Positions 28,566-36,778 of a DNA stretch of 64,000 nt are shown here, piece by piece. This stretch comes from Brucella pituitosa (GTDB lineage: Bacteria; Pseudomonadota; Alphaproteobacteria; Rhizobiales; Rhizobiaceae): positions 1,215,501 through 1,279,500 of the forward strand of contig NZ_PYSY02000002.1 in the NCBI RefSeq assembly GCF_003049685.1, given 5' to 3'. A program made the translations under genes and the position numbers. The stretch's first letter is position 1. Each line of letters begins with the position of its first letter. The notes beneath the pieces are model-generated. The model searched no databases. It was not told the origin of the DNA and saw only the letters and a program-made list of their open reading frames with translations.

Positions 28566-29179
28566 TGAGTGTCATTGCTGCATATAACTCAAAGGCAAAG
28601 GAGCGCACATGGTTGCGCTCCCCCCTCGCCCTTCTTTCGATCGCCGTCATGGCCTGCGGTTTCATTCTTCTCGGTCAGGGCGTCTGGATCCATACCAAAG
28701 CATATACGGCACAAATTCTTCTGGAGCGCGCTTTCACACAGAGCATTGCGACAGGCGAGAAAATCAAACCGTGGAGCTGGGCGGACACATGGCCGGTAGC
28801 CCGTATCGAAGCACCACGTCTGGCTGCATCAGCAATTGCTCTTAATGGTGCAAGCGGACAGGCTCTCGCTTTTGGTCCCGGCCATCTGCAGAACACACCG
28901 CAAGCTGGTGAACAGGGAACTGCGATTTATGCCGCCCACCGCGACACACATTTTGCGTTTCTCAAAGATATCGAGAAAGACGACCTTATTCGCATTACCC
29001 GCAACGACGGCAAGACATACACCTATCGTGCCACTCAGATGAGCGTTGCGCGTTGGGATGAAGCGCAGATCGATGTCCATGCATCCGGCTCTCATCTGGT
29101 TCTTGCGACCTGCTATCCCTTTGATGCTGTTACACAAGGTCCGCTTCGTTATCTCGTCTATGCGGATCTGGCAGAATAG
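28562..29179 (+). CDS. Class GN sortase
   Basis: A 205-residue transpeptidase. It has one N-terminal membrane span (about 22-45) and the sortase catalytic triad: His in AAHRDTHF, Cys in LATCYPFD, Arg in GPLRYLVYA. It should process the LPQTA sorting signal of the preceding gene product in the inner membrane/periplasm. The start overlaps the preceding stop (ATGATGA), so translation is coupled. Confidence 0.9.
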   Translation: MMSVIAAYNSKAKERTWLRSPLALLSIAVMACGFILLGQGVWIHTKAYTAQILLERAFTQSIATGEKIKPWSWADTWPVARIEAPRLAASAIALNGASGQALAFGPGHLQNTPQAGEQGTAIYAAHRDTHFAFLKDIEKDDLIRITRNDGKTYTYRATQMSVARWDEAQIDVHASGSHLVLATCYPFDAVTQGPLRYLVYADLAE

Positions 29180-29266
29180 TCTTAGCCACAAAATGCTCTC
29201 TAAACTTCCAGAGCGTATGGAATTGAGGTTCCTACGCTTCTGGATTTCATCGTGTCAGCGTGGGGT

Positions 29267-29647
29267 CTAGCCACCCGGTCGGCAGTTCATCTCGGTGAAG
29301 GCCGCGAGCTCGCTTTTGACCATGCTGAAACCGAAAGCTTTGATGGTGAGCTTGCCTATCATCGTGTCGTTGCACAGCATGATGGAGGTGGGCTCTTTGC
29401 CTGAAATCTTCATATCGCAAACCGCGCCGAAGCTTTCGTCGTTAGATTCGCCCCGAGTTCCGATCAGGAGATCGCAGCTCAGCTTTGCTGCAATGCCCAG
29501 CTGTTTCAGATCCTTTTCAAAATCACCGGCACGTTCTGATATCTCCTGCTTATCCGTGATATCGCGGACCGTGAGAGTTTCGGCAGCCACTGGCGCAGTC
29601 AAAAGTATCAACCCTGCGGCCATCAAGCTACCCAATTGGAAATACAT
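29267..29647 (-). CDS. Small secreted protein of unknown function
   Basis: A 126-residue protein with a signal peptide (about 1-22, VAAET). The mature part holds four cysteines (CDLLIG, CDMKISG, MLCNDT, MNCRPGG), which could form two disulfides in the periplasm. AAGGAG precedes the ATG. I do not recognise the family. It is convergent with the sortase gene, and the region up to 29898 upstream of it holds only its presumed promoter. Confidence 0.65.
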   Translation of the reverse strand: MYFQLGSLMAAGLILLTAPVAAETLTVRDITDKQEISERAGDFEKDLKQLGIAAKLSCDLLIGTRGESNDESFGAVCDMKISGKEPTSIMLCNDTMIGKLTIKAFGFSMVKSELAAFTEMNCRPGG

Positions 29648-29898
29648 GCTTTCTTCTCCTTAGCCGTCATCAGATCTGAAATTTCAAAACAGATTATCAA
29701 TACAATCACATTGCCTATGTCCAGACTTTATGTGGTTGACGCCAGTCTCATGGTCAGTGGTCGTATAGGCCTTTATGCACTTGGCCATCACCAGTTTGCG
29801 AAAGTTAACTCATTGTTAAGTTTCAACACAGCGACCACACCTAAACCTCTCTTAAATCCTGTTTCCCATAACAACGGGAGATATAAGCCAGCATCAGC

Positions 29899-31089
29899 TC
29901 ATTGCAGTTGCCTTTGTTGAATATGCAGAGCGCTGACCATGAGAGCTTTTACCGAAAATGCGTCTTCAGCAGCCTTTTCCGTGAGAATGCGAAGATAACC
30001 ACTCACAGAGCGAATATCGTTATAGCGCTGGAGCAGATAGGCAATTGTGATAGCCGCATTCTGCCTTCCAAGCATTTTCAGAGCCATTTCATAGAGTTTG
30101 GTATCGATGCCGATAAAGCTACGTACCTTCTCTGCTGTGGTCATCAGATGTTCCCACTGTCTTATCGGATCTGATGCGTAAGCGCTGATGTCTGGACAGG
30201 CTCTGAGAACCATATCGAGAGAAATGCTGGCCTCAATTGCGCAATCGGTTATCGTTGTGATCGCAACTGTGTCTGAATTTGCGACGTTCCTATCAAAATG
30301 GGAATCTGGTTTTGACTCATTAAGCTGCCGCTCATTTTGGGATTCATTGTCGCTCAGATTTTGAACTTTTTGATTATTATTCAAAGCTTTATCAACAGAA
30401 CCACGAATTTCATGCAGTTTTGCGACGAGTGTTGTCAGCTCGATCATTTCTGCACGACGTGGAATGCTGTCGACAACCGCACGGAACTCGACTTTGAGCT
30501 CATCCCAAGGACCAACAAGAGATGCTTCGATTGCATAATCGAGCAGCTTTGATATGTCGCGACGCAGCAAAGTCAGCTGTTCACGGATTTCACGCAGAGC
30601 GATCTTCTCGGATTTGACCTGTTCGGCAGCAGCCTCAAACTCATCTGCTCGCGCCAAAAGTGGTGCAAGCGAGAAACCAAAGGCAACCTTTAACTCACCG
30701 GATTTGCTGCGACGAGCATAGCGTTTGCCATTCGGGCTATCCTGACGAGTGATGATACCGGCCTCGACCAGCGCTGCCAGATGACGACGCAATGTTGCAT
30801 CGGCCATGCCGTGTGCGCGCAAGGCCAGCTGTTTGTTGGATGGAAACACCACCAGAGCGCCGGTTTCGACCAGCGTGTTCTCAGGATAAAACGACAGCAA
30901 AGCAGACAGAACCGCCAAAGAACGATCACTGATGCCAATGATATTCTTGCCTTCGCACAGCCAACGATGAAGCTGCCACTTATCAGCAGCTGCTCCCTGA
31001 GGGATTTCGCGAGCTTTTTGATGCACTGCCAACAAGGCATGCGTCATCCGCTGACTGCCAAAAGGCGTCAGTCCGAATTGAGACTCCAT
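29899..31089 (-). CDS. repC: Replication initiator RepC
   Basis: A 396-residue initiator of repABC replicons. The N-terminal winged-helix DNA-binding part (GMADATLRRHLAALVEAGIITRQDSPNGKRYARR) and the family's C-terminal domain are visible. In studied repABC plasmids the origin lies within repC, so this gene probably contains oriV. It is the last gene of the cassette, 261 bases after repB, with a candidate antisense RNA between them. Confidence 0.93.
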   Translation of the reverse strand: MESQFGLTPFGSQRMTHALLAVHQKAREIPQGAAADKWQLHRWLCEGKNIIGISDRSLAVLSALLSFYPENTLVETGALVVFPSNKQLALRAHGMADATLRRHLAALVEAGIITRQDSPNGKRYARRSKSGELKVAFGFSLAPLLARADEFEAAAEQVKSEKIALREIREQLTLLRRDISKLLDYAIEASLVGPWDELKVEFRAVVDSIPRRAEMIELTTLVAKLHEIRGSVDKALNNNQKVQNLSDNESQNERQLNESKPDSHFDRNVANSDTVAITTITDCAIEASISLDMVLRACPDISAYASDPIRQWEHLMTTAEKVRSFIGIDTKLYEMALKMLGRQNAAITIAYLLQRYNDIRSVSGYLRILTEKAAEDAFSVKALMVSALHIQQRQLQ

Positions 31090-31148
31090 TTTCTTTCACC
31101 TTCCACAAGGCAAAAGAAATCCACCCGCCGAAATGACGCTGATAACAC

Positions 31149-31177
31149 TTGACAGTGATTCGTGAATTTGCGATTCT
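31149..31177 (+). promoter_or_regulatory. Candidate ctRNA promoter
   Basis: TTGACA (31149-31154), 17 bases, then GATTCT (31172-31177) on the strand opposite repC. The position matches the counter-transcribed RNA promoter of repABC plasmids. Confidence 0.45.
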
Positions 31178-31183
31178 CTAGCT

Positions 31184-31235
31184 GCTAAACCAATGAGAAG
31201 GGCTTCCACGCGGCGACGTTTGGGGGCCTTTTTCC
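31184..31235 (+). ncRNA. Candidate counter-transcribed RNA (incA-type) in repB-repC spacer
   Basis: A short transcript of about 50 bases is expected downstream of the TTGACA promoter. It ends at a GC-rich imperfect hairpin (GGGCTTCC with GGGGGCC) and a T run near 31227-31234. In repABC replicons a small antisense RNA at this place represses repC. Boundaries are inferred from the promoter and terminator only. Confidence 0.5.
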
Positions 31236-31350
31236 TTTGCTGCTGTTTCCTCTTCGTCAAATTATGCAGATGACCATCACCTGCACTCTTCCACTTTTAT
31301 ACGTTACGCTGATTAGGCGGGGGATAAGTCCCCTCACCTGATACGCTTAC

Positions 31351-32337
31351 TCACTTCTCGTCGTCGCTGAATGACGCATAAAGCGCATCCAGATTACGCG
31401 AAATCCATTCAGCAAAACGCGGACCATTGGCTGCACTGAGCGCCAGAGTTGCTGTCTTGCCGTTCTGTTTGATGGTGGCACTGACGCTTTTGTCAGCGGC
31501 ACTCCAGGTCGAACCAGTACGCGAAGCGGCCTTCGTAACCGGCTTCTTCTGGTTTGAACCTTTGAGATAACCATAGAGCTGTTCAAAACGTGTGCCAGAC
31601 TGTGCTGTCTTGAAGGCATCGGTTGCCATCAGTTCACGCGCCGTATCAGCCTTGCCAGGCATCTCGATCAGCTTGCGCAGTTCAAGCCAGCGGTCACGTC
31701 CGATGCCTTTCGCTGGTCCGATAGCAACGAGCATATCTTCGGAGATTGCGCGCGGAATGGTCAGCATTTTCGAAAGGGTTTGGTAATCGATAGAAAGAGC
31801 GGCCTGAATAGCTTCACGGCTATACTGCAGCTCCTCAAGGCGCGCTGCAAACAGCACACGCTCAATGAAGCTGAGATTGGCACGAGCAGAGTTTTCCTGA
31901 CCCTGGCTCAGAATATGTTCGAGATCCGCGAGAGGCTTGATGACGGCCTTGACCTTGATGCCAAGTTCACGCGCAACCTTGGCCCGACGATGACCGAACA
32001 CGATCATATAGCGACCGCTGGTCTCCGGGTGAGGGCGCACGAGAATAGGGCTATCCTGTCCACGGTCGCGAACAGCTTCCAGAAGCTCGGCATATTCCTG
32101 ATCGTCAGCCTCTGGCAGGCGATCGGCAATGAACGACGCGTCGAGAACAGAAGGATCGAGTTCGACGATGGCTTCACCATCAAGCTTCTGAGAAGCCTGC
32201 TTGGCAAGTTCATCAATAGATGCAGACAAAGACTTTGCAGCACCAAAACGGCGCGAAACATTTTCGACCGGAGAAACGGGCTTTTCTTCCGCTTCTTCGG
32301 TCTGCATTACGCTCTGAAAAATGTTCTTCCGTGCCAT
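31351..32337 (-). CDS. repB: Partitioning protein RepB (ParB family)
   Basis: A 328-residue centromere-binding protein. The ParB N-terminal domain has PILVRPHPETSGRYMIVFGHRRAKVARELG, followed by the central HTH (YSREAIQAALSIDYQTLSKML) and a C-terminal dimerisation part. It lies 64 bases after repA; a 16-base palindrome overlaps the repA stop in that spacer. Confidence 0.95.
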   Translation of the reverse strand: MARKNIFQSVMQTEEAEEKPVSPVENVSRRFGAAKSLSASIDELAKQASQKLDGEAIVELDPSVLDASFIADRLPEADDQEYAELLEAVRDRGQDSPILVRPHPETSGRYMIVFGHRRAKVARELGIKVKAVIKPLADLEHILSQGQENSARANLSFIERVLFAARLEELQYSREAIQAALSIDYQTLSKMLTIPRAISEDMLVAIGPAKGIGRDRWLELRKLIEMPGKADTARELMATDAFKTAQSGTRFEQLYGYLKGSNQKKPVTKAASRTGSTWSAADKSVSATIKQNGKTATLALSAANGPRFAEWISRNLDALYASFSDDEK

Positions 32338-32389
32338 TCTCTTACCCTCAAATCAGTCATAAGCCTGATTTCATTTCATATTTTCCGAA

Positions 32390-32405
32390 TTAGACTGCCG
32401 TCTAA
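32390..32405. promoter_or_regulatory. Palindrome TTAGACTGCCGTCTAA, candidate parS/RepA-B site
   Basis: A six-base inverted repeat around a four-base centre with central GC. It overlaps the repA stop codon. The same core in inverse orientation lies upstream of repA at 33785-33802. The 16-base GC-centred layout resembles described repABC parS sites, but the arm sequence differs. Confidence 0.5.
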
Positions 32406-33595
32406 CGACCCCAGGCTTCATGAATAAGCCCGCGAATTTCCGAATTAACGCCCTCAAGAGCCTCCATAGCGCGATCATAAGTTCCGCGGTTCATGGAAGA
32501 ACGTTCAACTTCATAGAGTGTCTGTTTTGTAAGACCCGCATCCGACACCGCAGTCGATTTGAGCATCTGATGCTTAAGCATGTGGGACGCCAGCATGCTC
32601 TGCATGAAACCAACCATCTGCGCCTGCGGCATATCGGTCGGCTCATAGCGGGTGATCAGATAGCGGAACCAATCGAGCTGTACCGCACCACCGGCTTGAC
32701 GAACGGTCTTGAGAATATCACCCAGCATCAGCAGGAACTGCGACATCGACATAAGATCGAGCATCTGCGGATGAACGGTAATGAGAACTGAGGTTGCCGC
32801 TGAAAGAGCGGTCAGTGTCAGATAACCAAGCTGCGGCGGGCAATCGATGACGACCACATCATATTCCGCATCCACTTCAGCGAGTGCAGACGCAATACGA
32901 TTCCAGAAGGTTTTGCCTTCGCCGCCGTTCTGCATTGCAAGCGGGGTGTCGTATTCATATTCCTGCAACTCGAGCATCGCGGGGATAATATCGAGACCCG
33001 GGAAATTGGTCTTGCGAATGACTTCGCGGATGGATTTGCGCTGCTCGTCATAGCGAACCGCTTCGTAGAGCGATGGGAACTCATCAAGCTCTGGCTGAAT
33101 GCCGTGGAGCGCTGAAAGGGACGCCTGCGGATCGAGATCGATGGCAAGTACGCGATGGCCGGTCAGCGCCAGATGCTGCGCCAAATGCGCAGCGGTCGTC
33201 GTTTTGCCGGAGCCACCCTTGAAGTTCACAACACCGATGACCTGCAATTTATCATTGCCACGACGATGCGGAACATAACGTTTCACTTCGGCACGACCGT
33301 TCTGATCAAGCCAATGACGGAGTTCCTGAAGCTGTTCAATTGTATAAGCACGGCGTCCGCCGGAAAGGATGATCGGCTCGACGCCTTTGCCTTCCAGATG
33401 AAGCTTCTTGAGATTGCTCGGAGAGACACCAAGGAAGTAAGCCGCTTCTGCCATGGAAAACTGGCGCAGGTTTTTGCGCGCATCCGGCGGGAAGTTCTCA
33501 TGACGCAGCAGATTGAGCTTGCGCGAGATCTCTCGCCCTTGCGTCAATATCATGTCGTCAAACGACACTTGCTCTGCTTTATTTGCGATATTCAT
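32402..33595 (-). CDS. repA: Partitioning ATPase RepA (ParA family)
   Basis: A 397-residue protein. An N-terminal HTH of the MerR/ParA type (MAEAAYFLGVSPSNLKKLHLEG) is followed by the deviant Walker A KGGSGKTTTAAHLAQ, LAIDLDPQASLS and VIDCPPQLG. It drives segregation with RepB and represses the operon. It is first in repA-repB-repC. Upstream lie GACGGCA/ACCGTC repeats (33613-33650) and the palindrome at 33785. Confidence 0.95.
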   Translation of the reverse strand: MNIANKAEQVSFDDMILTQGREISRKLNLLRHENFPPDARKNLRQFSMAEAAYFLGVSPSNLKKLHLEGKGVEPIILSGGRRAYTIEQLQELRHWLDQNGRAEVKRYVPHRRGNDKLQVIGVVNFKGGSGKTTTAAHLAQHLALTGHRVLAIDLDPQASLSALHGIQPELDEFPSLYEAVRYDEQRKSIREVIRKTNFPGLDIIPAMLELQEYEYDTPLAMQNGGEGKTFWNRIASALAEVDAEYDVVVIDCPPQLGYLTLTALSAATSVLITVHPQMLDLMSMSQFLLMLGDILKTVRQAGGAVQLDWFRYLITRYEPTDMPQAQMVGFMQSMLASHMLKHQMLKSTAVSDAGLTKQTLYEVERSSMNRGTYDRAMEALEGVNSEIRGLIHEAWGR

Positions 33596-34701
33596 AGACT
33601 TGGGATCCCTAGTGACGGCACTGGAACTAATACCGTCTAAATACCGTCATTATGTCCGATTCTTATTTTGCCGCAAGGGGCGTATATTAACAAACAGTTA
33701 GCATCGCTGGCGGGCCGGTCTGGAATCTATGTCCATTGGAATCGAAAACACCCTATCTAGCTGAATATAAAGAGAATTAAGGATAATAGACGGCAGTCTA
33801 TTCAAAGCTGTCGTTTCAAATTATGAGATTCTCTCCTGCATTCAAGCAGGATCGGCACTGCGAGGGACAATACTTGTGGGAGAATCGGTCTTCTATCTCA
33901 TAGTCAGTAAAGCAGCTCAAATAAGCAATGGTGTGCGCTGGTCACCGGATTATTGGAAATGTGCTGCTAAGACAGTTGGAGAATCCGATCGGTCGCATGT
34001 AGCGGACAATCTGCTCGAAGGTGTCGTTCTTAATGTGCCGCTTCTTGTGAAGGGGCAAGCAGAAGCTTCTTGTTTGGGTGTCGCTCAATAAGAACGCCGC
34101 AATTTCCCGCAATCAGTGATCGTGTTGAACAGAGCTTCATTAGATTGTGCTGACGGCAACGCAAAACAGGAATATTGCCAATCAGTTTAGAGCGCATCTC
34201 CGTCTGATTGAACTGGATGGACACTCCAACGCTATATTCTAATGCGCGGTTGGGTTCCAAAAGTACCCCACACTTTACAGAATGCGCACTGATTGGCTGC
34301 GCCGTGAAGGGATATGTGTAACTGCGTAAAGCTTTGAGCCGTTTCCTGAAAAGCGTTCAATGGGCGGGCAGTTATTATACGAAGATGGAGAGCCAGCGTT
34401 TGTAAGGATGAAGGCGGAGTGTGAAGTTAAGCATGTTAGACGTAGACATTCTTAACCAAATCGTCCTATAGTGCCTATCAGTGAAGCCGAGCCATTTCAG
34501 GAACTTCCTCACGCTGATTCTGGGAAAATAAGCCTCCCTGTTACTTGTCCAAGTGGCTAAACAAAAATCTCATTTAAGTTGAATAACGCGCGATAGATTG
34601 TTCTTTTTCAAGAACATAGTGTTATGGCACGTTGATCCGTTGCGGAGGCGTAACGATCATCGAAAGCCTCGTTGGGCGCTGGTTGCGCGATTCCCGAACG
34701 C
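33596..34701. other. 1.1 kb region without a convincing gene
   Basis: AT-rich and full of stops. It holds the repA promoter region, repeated GACGGCA/ACCGTC half-sites near 33613-33650, and the palindrome at 33785-33802. Beyond about 33850 there are only short chance reading frames without ribosome binding sites or family motifs. Confidence 0.55.
33785..33802. promoter_or_regulatory. Palindrome AATAGACGGCAGTCTATT upstream of repA
   Basis: Seven-base arms around GGCA. Its core AGACGGCAGTCTA is the reverse complement of the core of the palindrome at 32390. Two such sites bracket repA, as expected for a partition or autorepression site. Confidence 0.5.
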
Positions 34702-35196
34702 TTACTTTCCGAGTTTCTGATAGCGTTTGATGAGCCGGTCGCGCTTGAGCTTTGACAGACGCTGTATCCAGAAAATGCCGTTAAGCTGGTCGATCTCATG
34801 TTGATGACAGACCGCGAGCAAACCGTCGGATTCTTCCGTCTGCTCATTGCCGTCCATGTCCTGATAGCGGATATGGATGCGGGCATGTCTTTCAACATCA
34901 TCCACGACACCCGGCATGGACACGCTGCCTTCCTGATGGCGGATTTTCTCATCGGAAGCCCAGATGATTTCGGGATTGATGTAGGTCCTGGCACTGACGG
35001 GGCCAGAAAGTTCGAGGACCACCACGCGTGTCGGAACACCAATATGCGGGGCAGTGATACCGATGCCGGGAGCGGCACGCACCGTATCGAGCAGGTCCTG
35101 CGCGAGAATGCGCAGATCTTCATCAAAAACCGTGACGGGCGCGGCAATCGCCTTCAAACCTGCATCCGGATACTTGACGATCTCTCTCACGCTCAT
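34702..35196 (-). CDS. Peptide deformylase-like protein with lost metal ligands
   Basis: A 164-residue protein with the peptide deformylase fold pattern but altered active-site motifs. Motif 1 is GIGITAPHIG (usually G-x-G-x-A-A-x-Q). Motif 2 is EGSVS, so the metal-binding Cys of EGC-x-S is Ser. Motif 3 is QHEIDQL, so the second His of HE-x-D-H is Gln. Only one of the three metal ligands remains, while the catalytic Glu stays. It may be a non-canonical or inactive paralogue rather than the housekeeping enzyme. The start at 35196 (MSVREIVKYPD) is chosen by alignment to the family; 35223 is possible. Confidence 0.82.
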   Translation of the reverse strand: MSVREIVKYPDAGLKAIAAPVTVFDEDLRILAQDLLDTVRAAPGIGITAPHIGVPTRVVVLELSGPVSARTYINPEIIWASDEKIRHQEGSVSMPGVVDDVERHARIHIRYQDMDGNEQTEESDGLLAVCHQHEIDQLNGIFWIQRLSKLKRDRLIKRYQKLGK

Positions 35197-35268
35197 TCTG
35201 CTTCTCTGCTCTTTGCGGTCCATCGGCTATGCGCTTGAGCAATGTCTTCATTTCGCAGAATGCGCAAG

Positions 35269-35293
35269 CGGGCACTGCAAGATGCAGTGCCCG
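35269..35293 (-). terminator. Hairpin downstream of phytase-like gene
   Basis: A perfect 11-base stem (CGGGCACTGCA/TGCAGTGCCCG) with a 3-base loop, between the end of the phytase-like gene and the deformylase-like gene on the same strand. There is no clear T run, so it may be a weak terminator or an RNA-stabilising hairpin. Confidence 0.5.
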
Positions 35294-35327
35294 TCAGCGA
35301 TTTTAAAGTAGGATCAATTCGGCGCGA

Positions 35328-36683
35328 TTATTTGGCGTTCAGAAAATCTGCGACTTCGAGCAGGATAAACTCGTTGTTCGCAGCTTCGCCGATCTGACGA
35401 CCACCTGAGAATGGCAGGTTGTTGTCGTTGGCGATCAGGATATGCGTATCGTCAACGCGCATCACGTCTTCAATGGTAAAGAACGGGAAGGTGAATTTTC
35501 CCTTGAGGTCGCGTGCTGCTGCGGTTTTCAGGATCGCTTTGTTGTCCGGGTCCTGAATGTCCATCAGATTGATATGGCCGATGCGGTGAATATAGCCGTC
35601 TGCATCGATCTTGGATGTATCGACGAGAACGATGTTCTTGACCTTGGCTGGCAACGGATAGCAGGCCGAAAGGTCATCGGTCTTGCACTCAAGGCTCGGA
35701 TCGCCTTCACCATTGTCACGCTCGATGACCAGCGCACGGGTGTCGTCGATGAAGTTGAAGTCGCCGATAGCAGTCGCACCTTCAGCGAGGCGGAAGCGGT
35801 AGCTGTTGCCGGTCCATTCACCCTTGTCGGTGTCGAAAGTAATCACACGCAGGAAATCGCCTTCCGGCTTGCCGTTCTCGTCAGAAAGCGGCTTTTCGAG
35901 CATGGCCCAGAGCTGATTGGTCTTTGGCTGTAGCGCCATGCCTTCATAACCGCCTGAACGCTGAACGCGATAATCCTTGCCGGCAACCGCAGGCACCACG
36001 ATGCCCGGTGTATCCGGACCCATCAACTGCTTGCCATCGAGCATGGTTGGGTAGACGGCTTTCACACGGCCATCGAGACCAGCGCGAATGATGTATGGGC
36101 CGAACTCGTCACCGATCCAGATTTCGTCATTGAGATACTGAATGCTTTCCGGATCGAAATCGGCACCCGTCAGGTAACGACCATCGGTGCCTTCATAAGC
36201 GATGCGGAATGGCACCTTCTTATCGGGGTCGCGCAGGAATACCGATTCCACGCGCTCAACCTTGCCGGTTTCGAAATCTGGCTTCATGCGATGGAAGAAC
36301 AAAAGCGCGTCGGGACTGTTTGCCTTGGTACCGAAACCATTGTCGGTCAGGGTGAAGATGCTGCCATCGGCTGCACGGTTCATCGCAAAGCCCGACATGC
36401 CCTGCACAGGCTGGCCGATGAAGGGGAAGGAGATGCCGGTGGTGTGGCTGCCATAGGCCTTGCCGACATCACCCATGACGGTCATCGGCTTGTCGTTGCG
36501 GGTCTTGCCGGTGAACTTGCCGGAAACCCATGCATCACGGGGAGCATCTGCAGGCGGTGTAATCAGAGTCAGAGCTGGCAGATAAGCGTGACCTGCCAGT
36601 TTTGCGGTAAATGTCTCTTCAGCCATTGCCGAAGATGTCATAGCAATTGTTGCAATGGAAGCAAGAAGATAGCCAAGGCGCAT
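35328..36683 (-). CDS. Secreted esterase-like/phytase-like protein
   Basis: A 451-residue exported protein with a signal peptide (MRLGYLLASIATIAMTSSAMA). The rest fits the phytase-like (esterase-like activity of phytase) family, a predicted beta-propeller: GSIFTLTDNGFG, EGMALQPKTNQLWAMLEKPL and the repeated DDTxxLVIERDNGEG style. The start at 36683 has GAGGGG upstream and opens directly with the signal peptide. Placed beside a second family member and alkaline phosphatase, it probably serves phosphate scavenging; its substrate is unproven. Confidence 0.8.
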   Translation of the reverse strand: MRLGYLLASIATIAMTSSAMAEETFTAKLAGHAYLPALTLITPPADAPRDAWVSGKFTGKTRNDKPMTVMGDVGKAYGSHTTGISFPFIGQPVQGMSGFAMNRAADGSIFTLTDNGFGTKANSPDALLFFHRMKPDFETGKVERVESVFLRDPDKKVPFRIAYEGTDGRYLTGADFDPESIQYLNDEIWIGDEFGPYIIRAGLDGRVKAVYPTMLDGKQLMGPDTPGIVVPAVAGKDYRVQRSGGYEGMALQPKTNQLWAMLEKPLSDENGKPEGDFLRVITFDTDKGEWTGNSYRFRLAEGATAIGDFNFIDDTRALVIERDNGEGDPSLECKTDDLSACYPLPAKVKNIVLVDTSKIDADGYIHRIGHINLMDIQDPDNKAILKTAAARDLKGKFTFPFFTIEDVMRVDDTHILIANDNNLPFSGGRQIGEAANNEFILLEVADFLNAK

Positions 36684-36741
36684 AGGGAACCCCTCAAATT
36701 GCGGAAACAAACGCAATGGTCCTTAAAGGTGCCCTGTGACG

Positions 36742-36757
36742 CGTGATTATCATCACG
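36742..36757. promoter_or_regulatory. Palindrome CGTGATTATCATCACG
   Basis: Six-base arms around four bases in the 95-base gap between the two phytase-like genes, upstream of the downstream gene. It may be an operator; no regulator is assigned. Confidence 0.3.
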
Positions 36758-36778
36758 ATAAAGGTTTGATGACAGGTC

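Noticed and set aside
33876..34091. A 71-codon plus-strand frame upstream of repA
   Set aside because: No ribosome binding site, no recognisable domain, and AT-rich non-coding surroundings.
36758..36777. CTGTCATCAAACCTTTAT (minus strand) as a Pho box before the phytase-like gene
   Set aside because: The second half matches CTGTCAT at only 4 of 7 positions.
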